Made by a program: the position numbers and the translations under genes. The notes beneath the pieces were generated by a model, which worked only from the letters and a program-made list of their open reading frames with translations, made no database searches and had not been told where the DNA came from. Shown here one piece after another: positions 1 through 10,046 of a DNA stretch of 64,000 nt. Source of the DNA: Bacteroidota bacterium (lineage in GTDB: Bacteria > Bacteroidota > Bacteroidia > Cytophagales > Cytophagaceae); contig JAEYZG010000005.1 in assembly GCA_023428135.1 (NCBI GenBank), positions 144,409-208,408 of the forward strand, in the 5' to 3' direction. How positions within the stretch are numbered: the first letter of the stretch is position 1; the number at the start of each line of letters is the position of its first letter.

Positions 1-1
1 T

Positions 2-2200
2 GACTATGTCATAGGTGCTTATGGAGAAAGAATAGATAAAATATTAAGTATCGGTGGTGACGGAGAGCTCAAAGGCAGCGAAGGAAACAAAACCAACAGA
101 TTTAAACCTGTTGTGAAGTTTATAGGACCTTTCAGCCTTGCATCTGGTGGCTCGGCTACACATACTTTAAAGATGCCACAATATGTTGGATCAGTAAAAG
201 CTATGGTGGTAGCAGGAAATCCTGATGGAGCTTATGGTAAAGCAGAAAAGGCTGTTCCAGTAAGAAAACCATTAATGGTATTGGCTACACTCCCAAGAGT
301 ACTTGGACCTGAAGAATCTGTAGCGTTGCCGGTGAACATATTTGCCATGACCAAAAACGTGAAGAATGTTAATGTCACGATAAAAGCAAATAATATGTTT
401 GAGCCAGTTGCTGAAAGTTCGAAAAGTATAACATTTAATCAACCTGGAGATGAGGTTGTAAACTTTTACCTAAAAGCCAAACCGGCAGCAGGAAAAGGAT
501 CTGTATCGGTAACTGCGACTAGTGGAAATGAAAGAGCTGAATATAACGTTGACATAGACATCCGAAATGGCAATACTGAAATTACTAAGGTATACGAGAA
601 CGTTCTTTCGTCAAACGCTTCATGGAATTCAGATTTCACTCCATTTGGATTAGCAGGAACAAACAAAGCGACACTTGAAATTTCTGTAATACCTCCGATA
701 AATCTTGGCAAACGTTTAAGGCATCTGGTTCATTATCCTTATGGATGCTTAGAACAAACAACATCTTCAGTATTCCCTCAACTTTATGTGCTGGAATTGA
801 TGCAACCAACTGAGGAGTTGAAAAAAATGGTTGAGAAAAATGTTAAAGCGGGTATCCAGCGTCTAAAGCTGTTTCAACTGCCTGACGGAGGAATGACCTA
901 TTGGCCAGGGCAGAATTATTATGACCCTTGGGCTACTAATTATGCAGGCCATTTTATGGTTGAAGCAGAGAAAAAAGGATACGCACTACCTCAAGGTTTC
1001 CTCAACAATTGGAAGAAGAGCCAGAAGAAAGAAGCACGCAACTGGAACTATGGAACATATAATGATGATCTGACTCAGGCATACAGATTATATATTCTGG
1101 CACTTGCAGGTGATCCGGAAATTGGTGCTATGAACAGACTTAGAGAATCGAAAAGTCTTTCTTCTGCTGCCAAATGGAGGCTAGCAGCAGCGTACCATCT
1201 TGCTGGACAAACAGAGGTTGCTAAGAACCTTGTAAGTACAGCTTCTCTTACTGTAAAAGATTACAGAGAGATGGATAATACCTATGGCTCAACATTAAGA
1301 GATAAAGCGATGATTCTGGAAGTATTAAGCATCATGAATATGAAAGCACAGGCTGCTCCGCTTGCTAAAGAAGTTTCAGCTGCACTGTCTTCAGAAAAAT
1401 GGTTAAGTACTCAAGAAACATCTTATTGCCTAATGGCCATTACAAAGTTTGCAAATGTTTCTGCTCCTGGGACGAAAGTGAGCTTTGCATATTCCGTTAA
1501 TAATGGCAAACAGGTCAATGCCATGTCAGATATGAAAATTTCAGAGGTTGATCTTAAACCAAATGTAAACCCATTCAACTTACAGGTTAAAAACACCAGC
1601 AATGGTGTGGCATATGCAAGAGTGTTATTAACAGGAACGCCAAAGCCAGGAATGGAAGAAGCTGCAGAAAACAATCTTGGAGTTGTGGTAAGATATTTAT
1701 CAAAAGACGGAGTTGAAATAGATGTTGACAAACTTGAGCAGGGAACTGACTTTATAGCTGAAGTTACAATATCAAATCCTGGTCTCAGAGGTGATTATCA
1801 GCAAATGGCTTTAAAACAAATTTTCGCTTCAGGATGGGAGATTAATAATTCCCGATTGGATAACTTTACGGAAAAAACTAAAGAAGAAAAGAGGAGAAGA
1901 AGATATTATTATAGCGATGAAGATTCAGAAAGTGAAGAAGAGGAAACAACCTCTAACGGTCTTCCATTAGCCGATGCTCCAACTTATAGAGATATCAGAG
2001 ACGACAGAGTTTACACCTTCTTTGACATAAAAGCGAATGAGAAGAAAACATTCCGTTTAATGCTGAACGCCGCATATCTTGGCAAGTTCTATCTTCCTGC
2101 CACTTATGCAGAAGCAATGTATGATGGTTCTATCAATGCAACTGTTCCAGGTAAATGGGTAGAAGTATTTAAAGCTGGAGAGAATATTTCTCTTAAATAA
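2..2200 (+). CDS. Alpha-2-macroglobulin family protein, C-terminal part (5' truncated by window edge)
   Basis: The frame is open from base 2, so this is the C-terminal ~732 residues of a larger gene that starts before the window; the GTG at 113 is internal. The thioester motif YGCLEQT is present, with its Cys codon at 746-748. Around it is the alpha-alpha toroid (thioester) region typical of bacterial alpha-2-macroglobulins, and a receptor-binding-like beta domain follows. A charged stretch of Arg, Tyr, Asp and Glu lies near 1890-1960. Family members are periplasmic or lipid-anchored protease traps that covalently capture attacking proteases. The pbpC gene starts 15 bp downstream. This macroglobulin-PBP1C pairing is a known bacterial arrangement, taken to protect and repair the wall after the outer membrane is breached. 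The missing N-terminus hides any signal peptide or lipobox. Confidence 0.93.
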   Translation, partial: DYVIGAYGERIDKILSIGGDGELKGSEGNKTNRFKPVVKFIGPFSLASGGSATHTLKMPQYVGSVKAMVVAGNPDGAYGKAEKAVPVRKPLMVLATLPRVLGPEESVALPVNIFAMTKNVKNVNVTIKANNMFEPVAESSKSITFNQPGDEVVNFYLKAKPAAGKGSVSVTATSGNERAEYNVDIDIRNGNTEITKVYENVLSSNASWNSDFTPFGLAGTNKATLEISVIPPINLGKRLRHLVHYPYGCLEQTTSSVFPQLYVLELMQPTEELKKMVEKNVKAGIQRLKLFQLPDGGMTYWPGQNYYDPWATNYAGHFMVEAEKKGYALPQGFLNNWKKSQKKEARNWNYGTYNDDLTQAYRLYILALAGDPEIGAMNRLRESKSLSSAAKWRLAAAYHLAGQTEVAKNLVSTASLTVKDYREMDNTYGSTLRDKAMILEVLSIMNMKAQAAPLAKEVSAALSSEKWLSTQETSYCLMAITKFANVSAPGTKVSFAYSVNNGKQVNAMSDMKISEVDLKPNVNPFNLQVKNTSNGVAYARVLLTGTPKPGMEEAAENNLGVVVRYLSKDGVEIDVDKLEQGTDFIAEVTISNPGLRGDYQQMALKQIFASGWEINNSRLDNFTEKTKEEKRRRRYYYSDEDSESEEEETTSNGLPLADAPTYRDIRDDRVYTFFDIKANEKKTFRLMLNAAYLGKFYLPATYAEAMYDGSINATVPGKWVEVFKAGENISLK

Positions 2201-2215
2201 TTACTATAAAAACTT

Positions 2216-4552
2216 ATGAAAAGGAGAAGCAAAATATATCTAGGTATACTTACGCTTCTCCTTATTTTTTTTCTTTTATTCTGGTTTTCTCTTCCTTCAA
2301 AACTATTTAAGGACCCCACCAGCACTATTCTTGAAGATAAAAAAGGAGAACTACTTGCCGCTAAAATCGCGGCAGATGGCCAATGGAGATTTCCCGTCAG
2401 TGATTCAGTTCCTAATAAATTTGCATTATCAATCATAACTTTTGAAGACAAAAACTTTCGTAACCATATTGGTGTAGATTTTTTATCTATTGGTAATTCC
2501 GCCTGGCAGAATATAAAAAACAAAAGAATAGTTAGAGGAGGCAGTACTCTTACGATGCAGGTTATAAGATTGAGCCGTAAAAACAAGCGAAGATCATTTC
2601 TTGAAAAACTTATAGAAATCACACAGGCACTGAGGCTAGAAGTAACTTTATCAAAAAAAGAAATACTGACATTATATGCATCAAATGCTCCTTTCGGCGG
2701 TAATGTTGTTGGTCTTGAAGCTGCATCATGGAGGTATTTCAATGCCCCCTCCAGTCAACTTTCCTGGTCTGAAGCCGCTGCACTTGCTGTTTTACCAAAT
2801 AGTCCTGCACTTATCTTTCCCGGAAAAAATGAACTGATCTTTTTAAAGAAAAGAAACAGACTTCTTAAGAGTTTGCATGATAAAGGCTACATCGACCAAA
2901 TGTCATATGAACTGGCATTAAAAGAACCATTGCCAGGTAAGCCTTATGCATTACCAGTTGTTGCTCCCCATTTACTGGCCTATTCTGAGAAAAAAGGAAT
3001 GAAAGGTAAACGGATAAGCAGTACTATAAATATTCACCTTCAAAAAACTGTAAATAAAATACTAGCTTATCATCAGGAAAGACTTTCAGCAAATGGGGTA
3101 TATAATGCTGCTGCGCTTATTCTTGATGTTAAAACTGGTAAAGTACTTACTTATGGTGGCAATATACTGAGCGACCAAACTGATGATCATGGGTATAGTG
3201 TTGATCTTATACAGGCAAGGAGAAGTACCGGAAGTATCCTCAAACCTTTGTTATTCGGGATGCTTCTTAATGAAGGAAAATTATTGAATACATCACTTGT
3301 TGCTGACATTCCCACACTTATTGGTGGTTACGCACCTAAAAATTATTTTCTTACCTATGATGGGGCAGTAGCATTCAAGCAATCTATAGCCAGATCACTT
3401 AATGTGCCAGCCGTAAGAATCCTTCAGGAATATGGTGTTGAAAAATTTCACCATAACCTGAAGAAACTTGGTATGACCACACTTCATAGGCCATACACTC
3501 ACTATGGTTTATCTCTTATATTGGGAGGTGCTGAAGGTACTCTTTGGGATCTTGCAGGGATATATAGGAACATGGCATCATCCTTAAACGATTATCATCT
3601 TAATCATAAATTCAGATTAAAAACAGAGAAGCCATCTTTTATTACTAAAAAAGAAAATCAAAACTATTGTACTGTTTTAGACGCAGGATCTGTCTGGCTG
3701 ACCTTTGAAGCTATGAATGAAGTTTCAAGACCTGAAGAAGATGCCTCATGGAGAGACTTTAGTTCTGCATACAAAATTGCATGGAAAACAGGCACAAGCT
3801 ATGGCAACAGAGATGCCTGGGCGATTGGCTGCACACCGCAATATGTGGTAGCTGTGTGGGCTGGTAATGCTGACGGAGAAGGCAGACCTGACCTCACAGG
3901 TATTGGCTCAGCTGCACCTATTTTATTTGACATCTTTAAACATCTTAAATCGCAACATTGGTTTCTACAGCCATTTAATGAAATGGTTCAGATTGAAGTA
4001 TGCACAAAAAGTGGATTTAAAGCAGGTGAAAATTGTGAAGACCGGACCATTCAATGGACACAAAAGGCTTCCCATCTTTCCGGCTTATGCCCATATCATA
4101 AGCTTGTTCATCTGGATGAAGCGGAACAATACAGAGTAAGCGGCGAATGTGAGTCTGTCAGAAATATGCACACCAAGTCTTTATTTGTACTTCCCCCAGC
4201 AATGGAATACTATTTCAAAAACAAGAATGCTTCATACAAAACCTTACCTCCATACAGGGAAGACTGTATGGCTTACATAGCAAATCGTTCCTTTGAAATC
4301 CTTTATCCCTCTTATGGAAGTAAAATATTTATTCCTGTAGAGATAGATGAAAGAAAAGGAAAGACTGTTTTTGAAGTAGCTCATAGAAATCCCAACAAAG
4401 AATTGTTCTGGTCAATAGACAACATCTATTTAGGATCAACTAAAGATTTTCATCAACTTGCTGTGAATCCAGATCCTGGAGAACATTATCTTACAGTTAC
4501 AGATGAATCCGGAGAAAGCAAGCGGGTAAAGTTTGAAGTAATAGAAAGGTGA
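2216..4552 (+). CDS. pbpC: Penicillin-binding protein 1C, bifunctional glycosyltransferase/transpeptidase
   Basis: A class A PBP that polymerises lipid II and can cross-link peptidoglycan in the periplasm. A membrane anchor spans residues 7-26. The GT51 domain has EDKNFRNH (catalytic Glu77) and RGGSTLTMQ (107-115). The transpeptidase domain has all three motifs: SILK at 340-343, SLN at 394-396 and KTG at 524-526, so both activities look intact. The last ~100 residues match the BiPBP_C beta domain of PBP1C. At 778 residues the length is normal for the family. The start is 15 bp after the macroglobulin stop, so the two genes are probably co-transcribed. A hairpin terminator follows at 4597. Confidence 0.96.
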   Translation: MKRRSKIYLGILTLLLIFFLLFWFSLPSKLFKDPTSTILEDKKGELLAAKIAADGQWRFPVSDSVPNKFALSIITFEDKNFRNHIGVDFLSIGNSAWQNIKNKRIVRGGSTLTMQVIRLSRKNKRRSFLEKLIEITQALRLEVTLSKKEILTLYASNAPFGGNVVGLEAASWRYFNAPSSQLSWSEAAALAVLPNSPALIFPGKNELIFLKKRNRLLKSLHDKGYIDQMSYELALKEPLPGKPYALPVVAPHLLAYSEKKGMKGKRISSTINIHLQKTVNKILAYHQERLSANGVYNAAALILDVKTGKVLTYGGNILSDQTDDHGYSVDLIQARRSTGSILKPLLFGMLLNEGKLLNTSLVADIPTLIGGYAPKNYFLTYDGAVAFKQSIARSLNVPAVRILQEYGVEKFHHNLKKLGMTTLHRPYTHYGLSLILGGAEGTLWDLAGIYRNMASSLNDYHLNHKFRLKTEKPSFITKKENQNYCTVLDAGSVWLTFEAMNEVSRPEEDASWRDFSSAYKIAWKTGTSYGNRDAWAIGCTPQYVVAVWAGNADGEGRPDLTGIGSAAPILFDIFKHLKSQHWFLQPFNEMVQIEVCTKSGFKAGENCEDRTIQWTQKASHLSGLCPYHKLVHLDEAEQYRVSGECESVRNMHTKSLFVLPPAMEYYFKNKNASYKTLPPYREDCMAYIANRSFEILYPSYGSKIFIPVEIDERKGKTVFEVAHRNPNKELFWSIDNIYLGSTKDFHQLAVNPDPGEHYLTVTDESGESKRVKFEVIER

Positions 4553-4596
4553 TTTGGAAGCGGAAATCAGAAGTTTAAAATTAAATGAATTAGTAT

Positions 4597-4632
4597 AAAA
4601 TGAGGCAGCCTTTAAGACAACCTCATTTTATT
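4597..4632 (+). terminator. Hairpin terminator after pbpC
   Basis: The perfect 9-bp arms AAAATGAGG and CCTCATTTT are separated by 15 nt and followed by ATTTG. The site lies between convergent genes and may serve both directions. Confidence 0.7.
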
Positions 4633-4655
4633 TGTTAGAAAAATCTTAATATATC

Positions 4656-5597
4656 TTATTTCGCCATTTTAACATTAATAGCAATACCCTGGCTGCTATC
4701 GAAAAAATAAGGATCAATCAAAGCATATTTTCCTGAAGCCGTTTTCATTGCGTAAATATATCTTACCCCATTATTTTTACGGAGTAGTATTTTTGTGGTT
4801 CCATTTTCCACTCCAGCCGCTTTAGCAAAGGTTTCGATATCTGATCCGGTAGCATTTTTATATTGATCCACTGTCAAAGTCGTTTCCACTAACTTAGTAG
4901 CATTAGTCACCGACCAGTTCTTTAATGAAGGATAAACCCCTTTGGAAGCCTCATCACTCGGTGCCGCCAGATACTGCTCATAAGTTGTATAATTGTGGAT
5001 GTAGCAAAAATCTATATCGCTGGCATAAGACCTTGCTTCACTTTCAAGATAGGATCCTGTAAAATTGAAAGGCTTTCTGGATAGAGAATAAAATCCCCCT
5101 ACCGGGAAAACGGAGTGATTAGAAGTAGAATCATTCAGGGATACTACATCTTGTTTGGTAGTTGAAGTTACCGCATCAAAATATGTTACCTTAACTGTTT
5201 TTGTGTCAACGTCGCCATTTGCCGCAGTAACAGAAAAAGAAAATGTTTTTGTTCCTGATGTGCTTGTTGAAGACGTAAAAGTTACTGAATCCAAAATAGG
5301 AGAAACTTTACTAAGCATGCTTAGGTCTGGTAAAAAATTATAAGGATCTGAATTAGGTGATCCATCTTCCTTAATCGATATAGATTTCAACTCTGAACTT
5401 CCTTTTTTTGCCAGAAAAACTATTTTTATTGTTGTTCCCGGCTTTACTGTTGTATCTTCTGTTACAGAGCCTTTGCTTTTGACCAATTCTATGGTTGGTC
5501 CAGAAGATGATAATGGCGTAGGATCGTTCTTTTTACCGCAGCTTATCAACAATGAAAAAGCTAATCCAATCAATGGAATAAAAGATTTTGTTTGCAT
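4656..5597 (-). CDS. Hypothetical lipoprotein
   Basis: The 313-residue product begins with a signal sequence ending in a lipobox (LLISC, Cys20), followed by a Lys/Asn/Asp-rich linker, so it should be a lipoprotein. The next ~110 residues (about 30-140) are Ser/Thr-rich beta-type sequence like an immunoglobulin or cadherin-like repeat, with a V-T-Y strand ending. The C-terminal half is a separate domain with aromatic residues that ends in a strand-rich segment. I do not recognise a family for that half. The gene stands alone, convergent with pbpC, and the metal-efflux operon ends ~180 bp upstream of its start. A surface or periplasmic location is inferred from the lipobox only. Confidence 0.75.
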   Translation of the reverse strand: MQTKSFIPLIGLAFSLLISCGKKNDPTPLSSSGPTIELVKSKGSVTEDTTVKPGTTIKIVFLAKKGSSELKSISIKEDGSPNSDPYNFLPDLSMLSKVSPILDSVTFTSSTSTSGTKTFSFSVTAANGDVDTKTVKVTYFDAVTSTTKQDVVSLNDSTSNHSVFPVGGFYSLSRKPFNFTGSYLESEARSYASDIDFCYIHNYTTYEQYLAAPSDEASKGVYPSLKNWSVTNATKLVETTLTVDQYKNATGSDIETFAKAAGVENGTTKILLRKNNGVRYIYAMKTASGKYALIDPYFFDSSQGIAINVKMAK

Positions 5598-5726
5598 AAA
5601 AATTTTGATAGGTTTTGTTTATAAAAAAATTCTAAACCCCAAATTAAAAAAAATGAGCTCATGAAAAAAATATTCGCTATAAACCCGGATTTCAGAATAA
5701 AAATTCAAGAGCAAACCTTTTTAAAA

Positions 5727-5748
5727 TGTCCCGACAATTGCCGGGACA
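5727..5748 (-). terminator. Hairpin terminator of the RND efflux operon
   Basis: An inverted repeat TGTCCCGAC / GCCGGGACA (one mismatch, AATT loop) lies ~28 bp after the RND stop. On the minus strand it is followed by TTTTAAAAA. Confidence 0.6.
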
Positions 5749-5775
5749 ATTAAGAAACTATGGGAACAACAAACT

Positions 5776-8700
5776 TTAATCTAACTGTCTTTCAAAATCC
5801 ATATTTCTCTTATAGACCCACTCAAATATTAATGGGAAAATAAGCAGCGTAAGCACTGTAGCTGTTATCAAACCTCCTATTACTACTATGGCAAGAGGCT
5901 TTTGAGTTTCCGAACCAATACCTGTCGACAATGCTGCAGGTAAAAGTCCCAGAGCCGCCATCATCGCAGTCATTACCACTGGCCTAATTCTTGACCTCAC
6001 TCCATCAACAAGTGTATCAGCCAATGACATTCCATCTCTTAAATTATTTTTAAATACAGTAGTAAGAATAACTCCGTTCTGAATACAAATTCCAAACAGA
6101 GCAATAAATCCGACGCCAGCAGAAATACTAAAATTTGTATTCGTAATCAATAATGCCCAGATACCACCGATTAATGCAAAAGGCACATTCAACAAAACAA
6201 GTACAGCATCTTTCAGATTTCCGAATGTCACAAAAAGAATAAGGAAGATTAAAAGGATACTCAGCGGCACAACCTGTCCAAGTCTTTTGGTGGCTCTCAC
6301 CTGGTTTTCAAACTCACCCTTCCACTCTACTTTCATTCCCTTATCCAGCTTCACTGATTTCTGAACTTTTTCCTGAGCCTCTCTGATAGTACTTCCCAAG
6401 TCCCTGCCTCTCACAGAAAACTTCACAGCAATAAATCTGTGATTACCCTCCCTATATACAAATGCCGGGCCCGTTTCGGGACGAATCACTGCAAGCTCTT
6501 TCAGCAATACCCTGTTTCCATGGATTGTAGGAACAGTAATATTTGCAATCTGCTCTTCTGTCTTTCTGAACTGAGGAAGATATCTTACTACAATATCAAA
6601 CTTCTTCTCACCCTCATACATCTTTGATGCAGTTTTTCCTCCAATTGCCATTTCTATAACACGTTGTGCATCTTCTGTCCTCACTCCATAAATTGCCATC
6701 TTTTGCTGATTGAGCTCAATACGCATTTCCGGCTGACCAATCAATCTGATTATACCCAGATCTTCAATACCCTCAACACCTGATAAAATTTTATTAACCT
6801 GTTCACCAAGTTCCTCTAGTCTTCCAAAGTCATCACCAAAAATCTTAACTGCCATAGAACCCTTCACCCCGGAAACCGCTTCTTCTACATTATCCATAAT
6901 TGGCTGAGAGAAGTTAAAGCTGATTCCCTGATATACCGCAAGCTTGTTTTTCATTTCAGTGATCAATTCATCCTTACTGATCTTCCTTTGCCAATTCTCT
7001 TTTGGTTTCAGGTCAACGTGGAACTCAATATTAAAGAACCCGGTAGGATCCGTTCCATCGTTAGGTCGTCCGGTCTGGCTCATTACAGCATTTACTTCAT
7101 CAAAAGATGAAATGGATTTGCGGATTTTATTCGTCATTGAAATGGACTCGTTCAATGATGAGCTCATTGGCATGCTGGCTCTTATATAAACAGCCCCTTC
7201 ATTCAACTGCGGCAAGAACTCTGAACCAAGGAATGTAAATGAAAACAAACCTATTCCAAGCGTAACTAACGATGTCATGAAGCTTACTTTCTTATGTTTA
7301 AAAACGAATGAAAAAGCCTTCGTAACTATATTGTTTACAAACTCAACAAAGAAATTATGTTTCTCTTTAACATTTTTATTTAAAAGAATATGGCTCAAAA
7401 CCGGCACCAGAGTAAGCGTATAAATCAAAGCCCCTAGAAGTGCAAATCCCAAAGTCCATGCAAGAGGAGAAAACATCTTACCCTCCACCTTTTGGAATGA
7501 AAATATAGGTAAGAGTGCTGTGATGATAATCAATTTAGAAAAGAAGATAGACTTACCCAATTCAGCGCCGGTTTCTTTTATCCAACCCATTTTAGCCAAT
7601 TTGTTAAAACGCGTCATGCCGAATTTATTCGCTTTATGATCAAGCATTACAAACAATCCTTCAACCATTACCACGGCCCCATCTATGATAATACCAAAGT
7701 CTATCGCACCCATGGATAAAAGGTTTGCAGACATACCTTTGATCCGCATACACATAAAAGCAAACAACAAAGCCAATGGAATAATAATAGAAACTGTAAT
7801 GGTAGTTCTCCAGTCAGCCATGAAAATAAATACAATAACAGTAACCAGAACAATCCCTTCAATCAGGTTTTTTGTTACTGTATTCGTAGTAAAACCAATA
7901 AGAGTGGACCTGTCATAAAATGGTACTATCTTGACATCATTCGGGAGTATGTAATCATTGAGCTCTTCGATCTTCTCCTTAAGTCCGGCAAGCACTATAC
8001 TAGGATTTTCTGCCTTTCTCATGATTACAATTCCTTCTACAAGGTTTTTTGTAGTATCTCTGGAAACATAGCCAAGCTTTGGCAGATGATGCTCCCTTAC
8101 CTTTGCCACATTTTTTACAAAAATAGGAGTACCATTTATATCATTGATAATAATATTTTCAATATCGGAGAGGTTCTTCAGCTGACCGATACCTCTGACC
8201 ACATAAGCCTGATCATTTTTTTCTATTACATCACCTCCGACATTCATGTTGCTTTTTGTAACTGCATCATAAACATCAAGAGCGGTAAGATTGTAGTTCT
8301 TCAATAAATCCGGATTAACGCTAATTTCATAGCTTTTAACTTCTCCTCCAAAGCTTACAACATCCGCTATACCATGTACACCTTTCAGATTTCTGTCAAT
8401 GATCCAGTCTTGAATGGTCTTCAGTTCCCTAACATCCTTTGTTTTGCTATGAAGTGTATATCTGAATATTTCACCAGTAGGGCCATAAGGTGGTTGCATT
8501 TCAGGTTCTACACCATCAGGCAGGTTCACATTCATAAGACGATTGATTGCATTTTGCCTTGCGGTAAAATCATCAACATCATCATCGAATATCATAGTAA
8601 CGACAGATAAACCGAAAAGAGAAATTGACCTTAAACTAGTCTTACCTGGAACTGAATTCATTTCTACCTCAATAGGTATGGTAATGAACTTCTCAACTTC

Positions 8701-8886
8701 TTCCGCACTCCTTCCGGGCCACTGAGTAATAATCTGAACCCTGGCGTTTGTGACGTCAGGAAATGCTTCTATAGGAGTATTCAGATAGCTGAAGATACCT
8801 GCAATTATCAATACTAAGGTTGCGAAAAAAACAAAGAATTTATGTTTTAAGGAAAACCCTACTATATTTCCAATAAACCGTTTCAT
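5776..8886 (-). CDS. Heavy-metal efflux RND permease, CzcA-type
   Basis: This is the inner-membrane proton/cation antiporter of a tripartite efflux pump that moves metal ions from periplasm or cytoplasm out of the cell. At 1036 residues with the RND 12-helix layout it has normal family length. The first helix spans about 15-35, the first periplasmic loop 40-340, helices 2-6 about 340-500, the second loop 560-870, and the last helices 870-1025. In helix 4 the motif DFGIIIDGAVVMVEG (Asp396, Asp402, Glu409) matches the divalent-cation HME subgroup pattern DFGx3DGAx3VEN of CzcA/CnrA, apart from a final Gly for Asn. It does not match the CusA (Cu/Ag) pattern. Zn, Co, Cd or Ni is therefore the likely substrate class. 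It is the third gene of an OMF-adaptor-RND operon. Confidence 0.93.
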   Translation of the reverse strand: MKRFIGNIVGFSLKHKFFVFFATLVLIIAGIFSYLNTPIEAFPDVTNARVQIITQWPGRSAEEVEKFITIPIEVEMNSVPGKTSLRSISLFGLSVVTMIFDDDVDDFTARQNAINRLMNVNLPDGVEPEMQPPYGPTGEIFRYTLHSKTKDVRELKTIQDWIIDRNLKGVHGIADVVSFGGEVKSYEISVNPDLLKNYNLTALDVYDAVTKSNMNVGGDVIEKNDQAYVVRGIGQLKNLSDIENIIINDINGTPIFVKNVAKVREHHLPKLGYVSRDTTKNLVEGIVIMRKAENPSIVLAGLKEKIEELNDYILPNDVKIVPFYDRSTLIGFTTNTVTKNLIEGIVLVTVIVFIFMADWRTTITVSIIIPLALLFAFMCMRIKGMSANLLSMGAIDFGIIIDGAVVMVEGLFVMLDHKANKFGMTRFNKLAKMGWIKETGAELGKSIFFSKLIIITALLPIFSFQKVEGKMFSPLAWTLGFALLGALIYTLTLVPVLSHILLNKNVKEKHNFFVEFVNNIVTKAFSFVFKHKKVSFMTSLVTLGIGLFSFTFLGSEFLPQLNEGAVYIRASMPMSSSLNESISMTNKIRKSISSFDEVNAVMSQTGRPNDGTDPTGFFNIEFHVDLKPKENWQRKISKDELITEMKNKLAVYQGISFNFSQPIMDNVEEAVSGVKGSMAVKIFGDDFGRLEELGEQVNKILSGVEGIEDLGIIRLIGQPEMRIELNQQKMAIYGVRTEDAQRVIEMAIGGKTASKMYEGEKKFDIVVRYLPQFRKTEEQIANITVPTIHGNRVLLKELAVIRPETGPAFVYREGNHRFIAVKFSVRGRDLGSTIREAQEKVQKSVKLDKGMKVEWKGEFENQVRATKRLGQVVPLSILLIFLILFVTFGNLKDAVLVLLNVPFALIGGIWALLITNTNFSISAGVGFIALFGICIQNGVILTTVFKNNLRDGMSLADTLVDGVRSRIRPVVMTAMMAALGLLPAALSTGIGSETQKPLAIVVIGGLITATVLTLLIFPLIFEWVYKRNMDFERQLD

Positions 8887-8955
8887 AGATGTAATCGTAA
8901 ATGGCTGATCTTAATTGAAAGATCTTTGATTATATAATGCACAGAGAATAAAACA

Positions 8956-10035
8956 TTAATTATTAAGCGCATTATAAACCAATAACTGATGATTTGAGAT
9001 GATCCTCTCGCCTTCTTTCAGGCCGCTTTTGATGTAAGTAATCGTATTTAACCTTTGTTGAATCTCAACTTCTCTGGTTTCAATAGAACACTTGTCTGTA
9101 TAGACCATCACAAAGTTTCTGTTTTTGTCAAAAACAATGCTTTCAGATGGAATAGCAATCATGGAATGATCGCCTTCTTCGTAACTTACAATTACTTGTG
9201 CATACATTTCAGGTTTCAGTTCATAACCTTTGTTATTCATCCTGACACGAACTTTCATCACACGTGTAGCTGGATCCAGAACATTAAAGATCTTATCTAT
9301 CTTCCCTTTGAATACTTTATCAGGATAGGGTAGTACTTTTATCTCCGCATCATATCCTACCTTTACCTTGTTGATATCGGTTTCATAAACATTAGCGATG
9401 ACCCAGATTTCATCCAGCCCGGAAATCGTGAAGAAGTTATTTGCGCTTTCAGTTCTGAACTGCATATTTTCAGTAACATTCTTTTCTATAATGAATCCAG
9501 AAATAGGAGCTTTCATTGTATATACAGAATTACCCTGGACACCATAAATTCTAAAAACCTCCTTGATTCTCTTCAATTCACTTTCTGCCTTTTCGAGTTC
9601 TTTTCTGTCCATAACCATTTCCTTCTCAGAAGCCAAACCTGCTTTGTACATGTCCTGTGTTACAGAAAAGCTTTTCTGTGCTACAGAGAGATTTGATTCA
9701 GCTGAAATCAATTGCTTTTCAAAATCTGCGATTTCGCTACTCTGAATAATTGCCAATGTCTGTCCTTTCTCCACATAGTCTCCCAATTCAACCCGTAGGT
9801 CTTCAATATTACCGCCTACTAAAGGAAACACTTTAACTACTTTATCTTCATTAGCAGTAACTTTTCCTGACAAGATCAGTTCATTTGCTAATTTTTTCCT
9901 TTTAACTGAATCAATAGATATAACTCGACTCATCGTATCGCTCAGGCAGAACTTTTCGTCATGTACTTCAACTTGTTTTTTAGAACAACTCACTGCCAAA
10001 ACAGCAGAGACGATTATAAAATATATCTTTTTCAT
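8956..10035 (-). CDS. RND efflux periplasmic adaptor subunit (CzcB-type lipoprotein)
   Basis: This membrane-fusion protein links the RND pump to the outer-membrane channel. I start it at the ATG at 10035, not the upstream TTG at 10050: the ATG gives a clean signal sequence with lipobox (VLAVSC, Cys17). Order of parts: a lipoyl/barrel-sandwich half with VEKGQTLAIIQSSE, an alpha-helical hairpin (about residues 105-160), the second lipoyl half with APISGFI, then beta-barrel and membrane-proximal domains with PEMYAQVIV. The length of ~359 residues is normal. No long His-rich N-terminal metal-binding extension is seen. It lies 69 bp upstream of the permease gene. Confidence 0.93.
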   Translation of the reverse strand: MKKIYFIIVSAVLAVSCSKKQVEVHDEKFCLSDTMSRVISIDSVKRKKLANELILSGKVTANEDKVVKVFPLVGGNIEDLRVELGDYVEKGQTLAIIQSSEIADFEKQLISAESNLSVAQKSFSVTQDMYKAGLASEKEMVMDRKELEKAESELKRIKEVFRIYGVQGNSVYTMKAPISGFIIEKNVTENMQFRTESANNFFTISGLDEIWVIANVYETDINKVKVGYDAEIKVLPYPDKVFKGKIDKIFNVLDPATRVMKVRVRMNNKGYELKPEMYAQVIVSYEEGDHSMIAIPSESIVFDKNRNFVMVYTDKCSIETREVEIQQRLNTITYIKSGLKEGERIISNHQLLVYNALNN

Positions 10036-10046
10036 ATGAGATAATA

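Noticed and set aside
2104..2742. 212-codon frame opposite pbpC
   Set aside because: It overlaps strongly supported coding sequence (macroglobulin end and PBP1C) and has no recognisable protein features.
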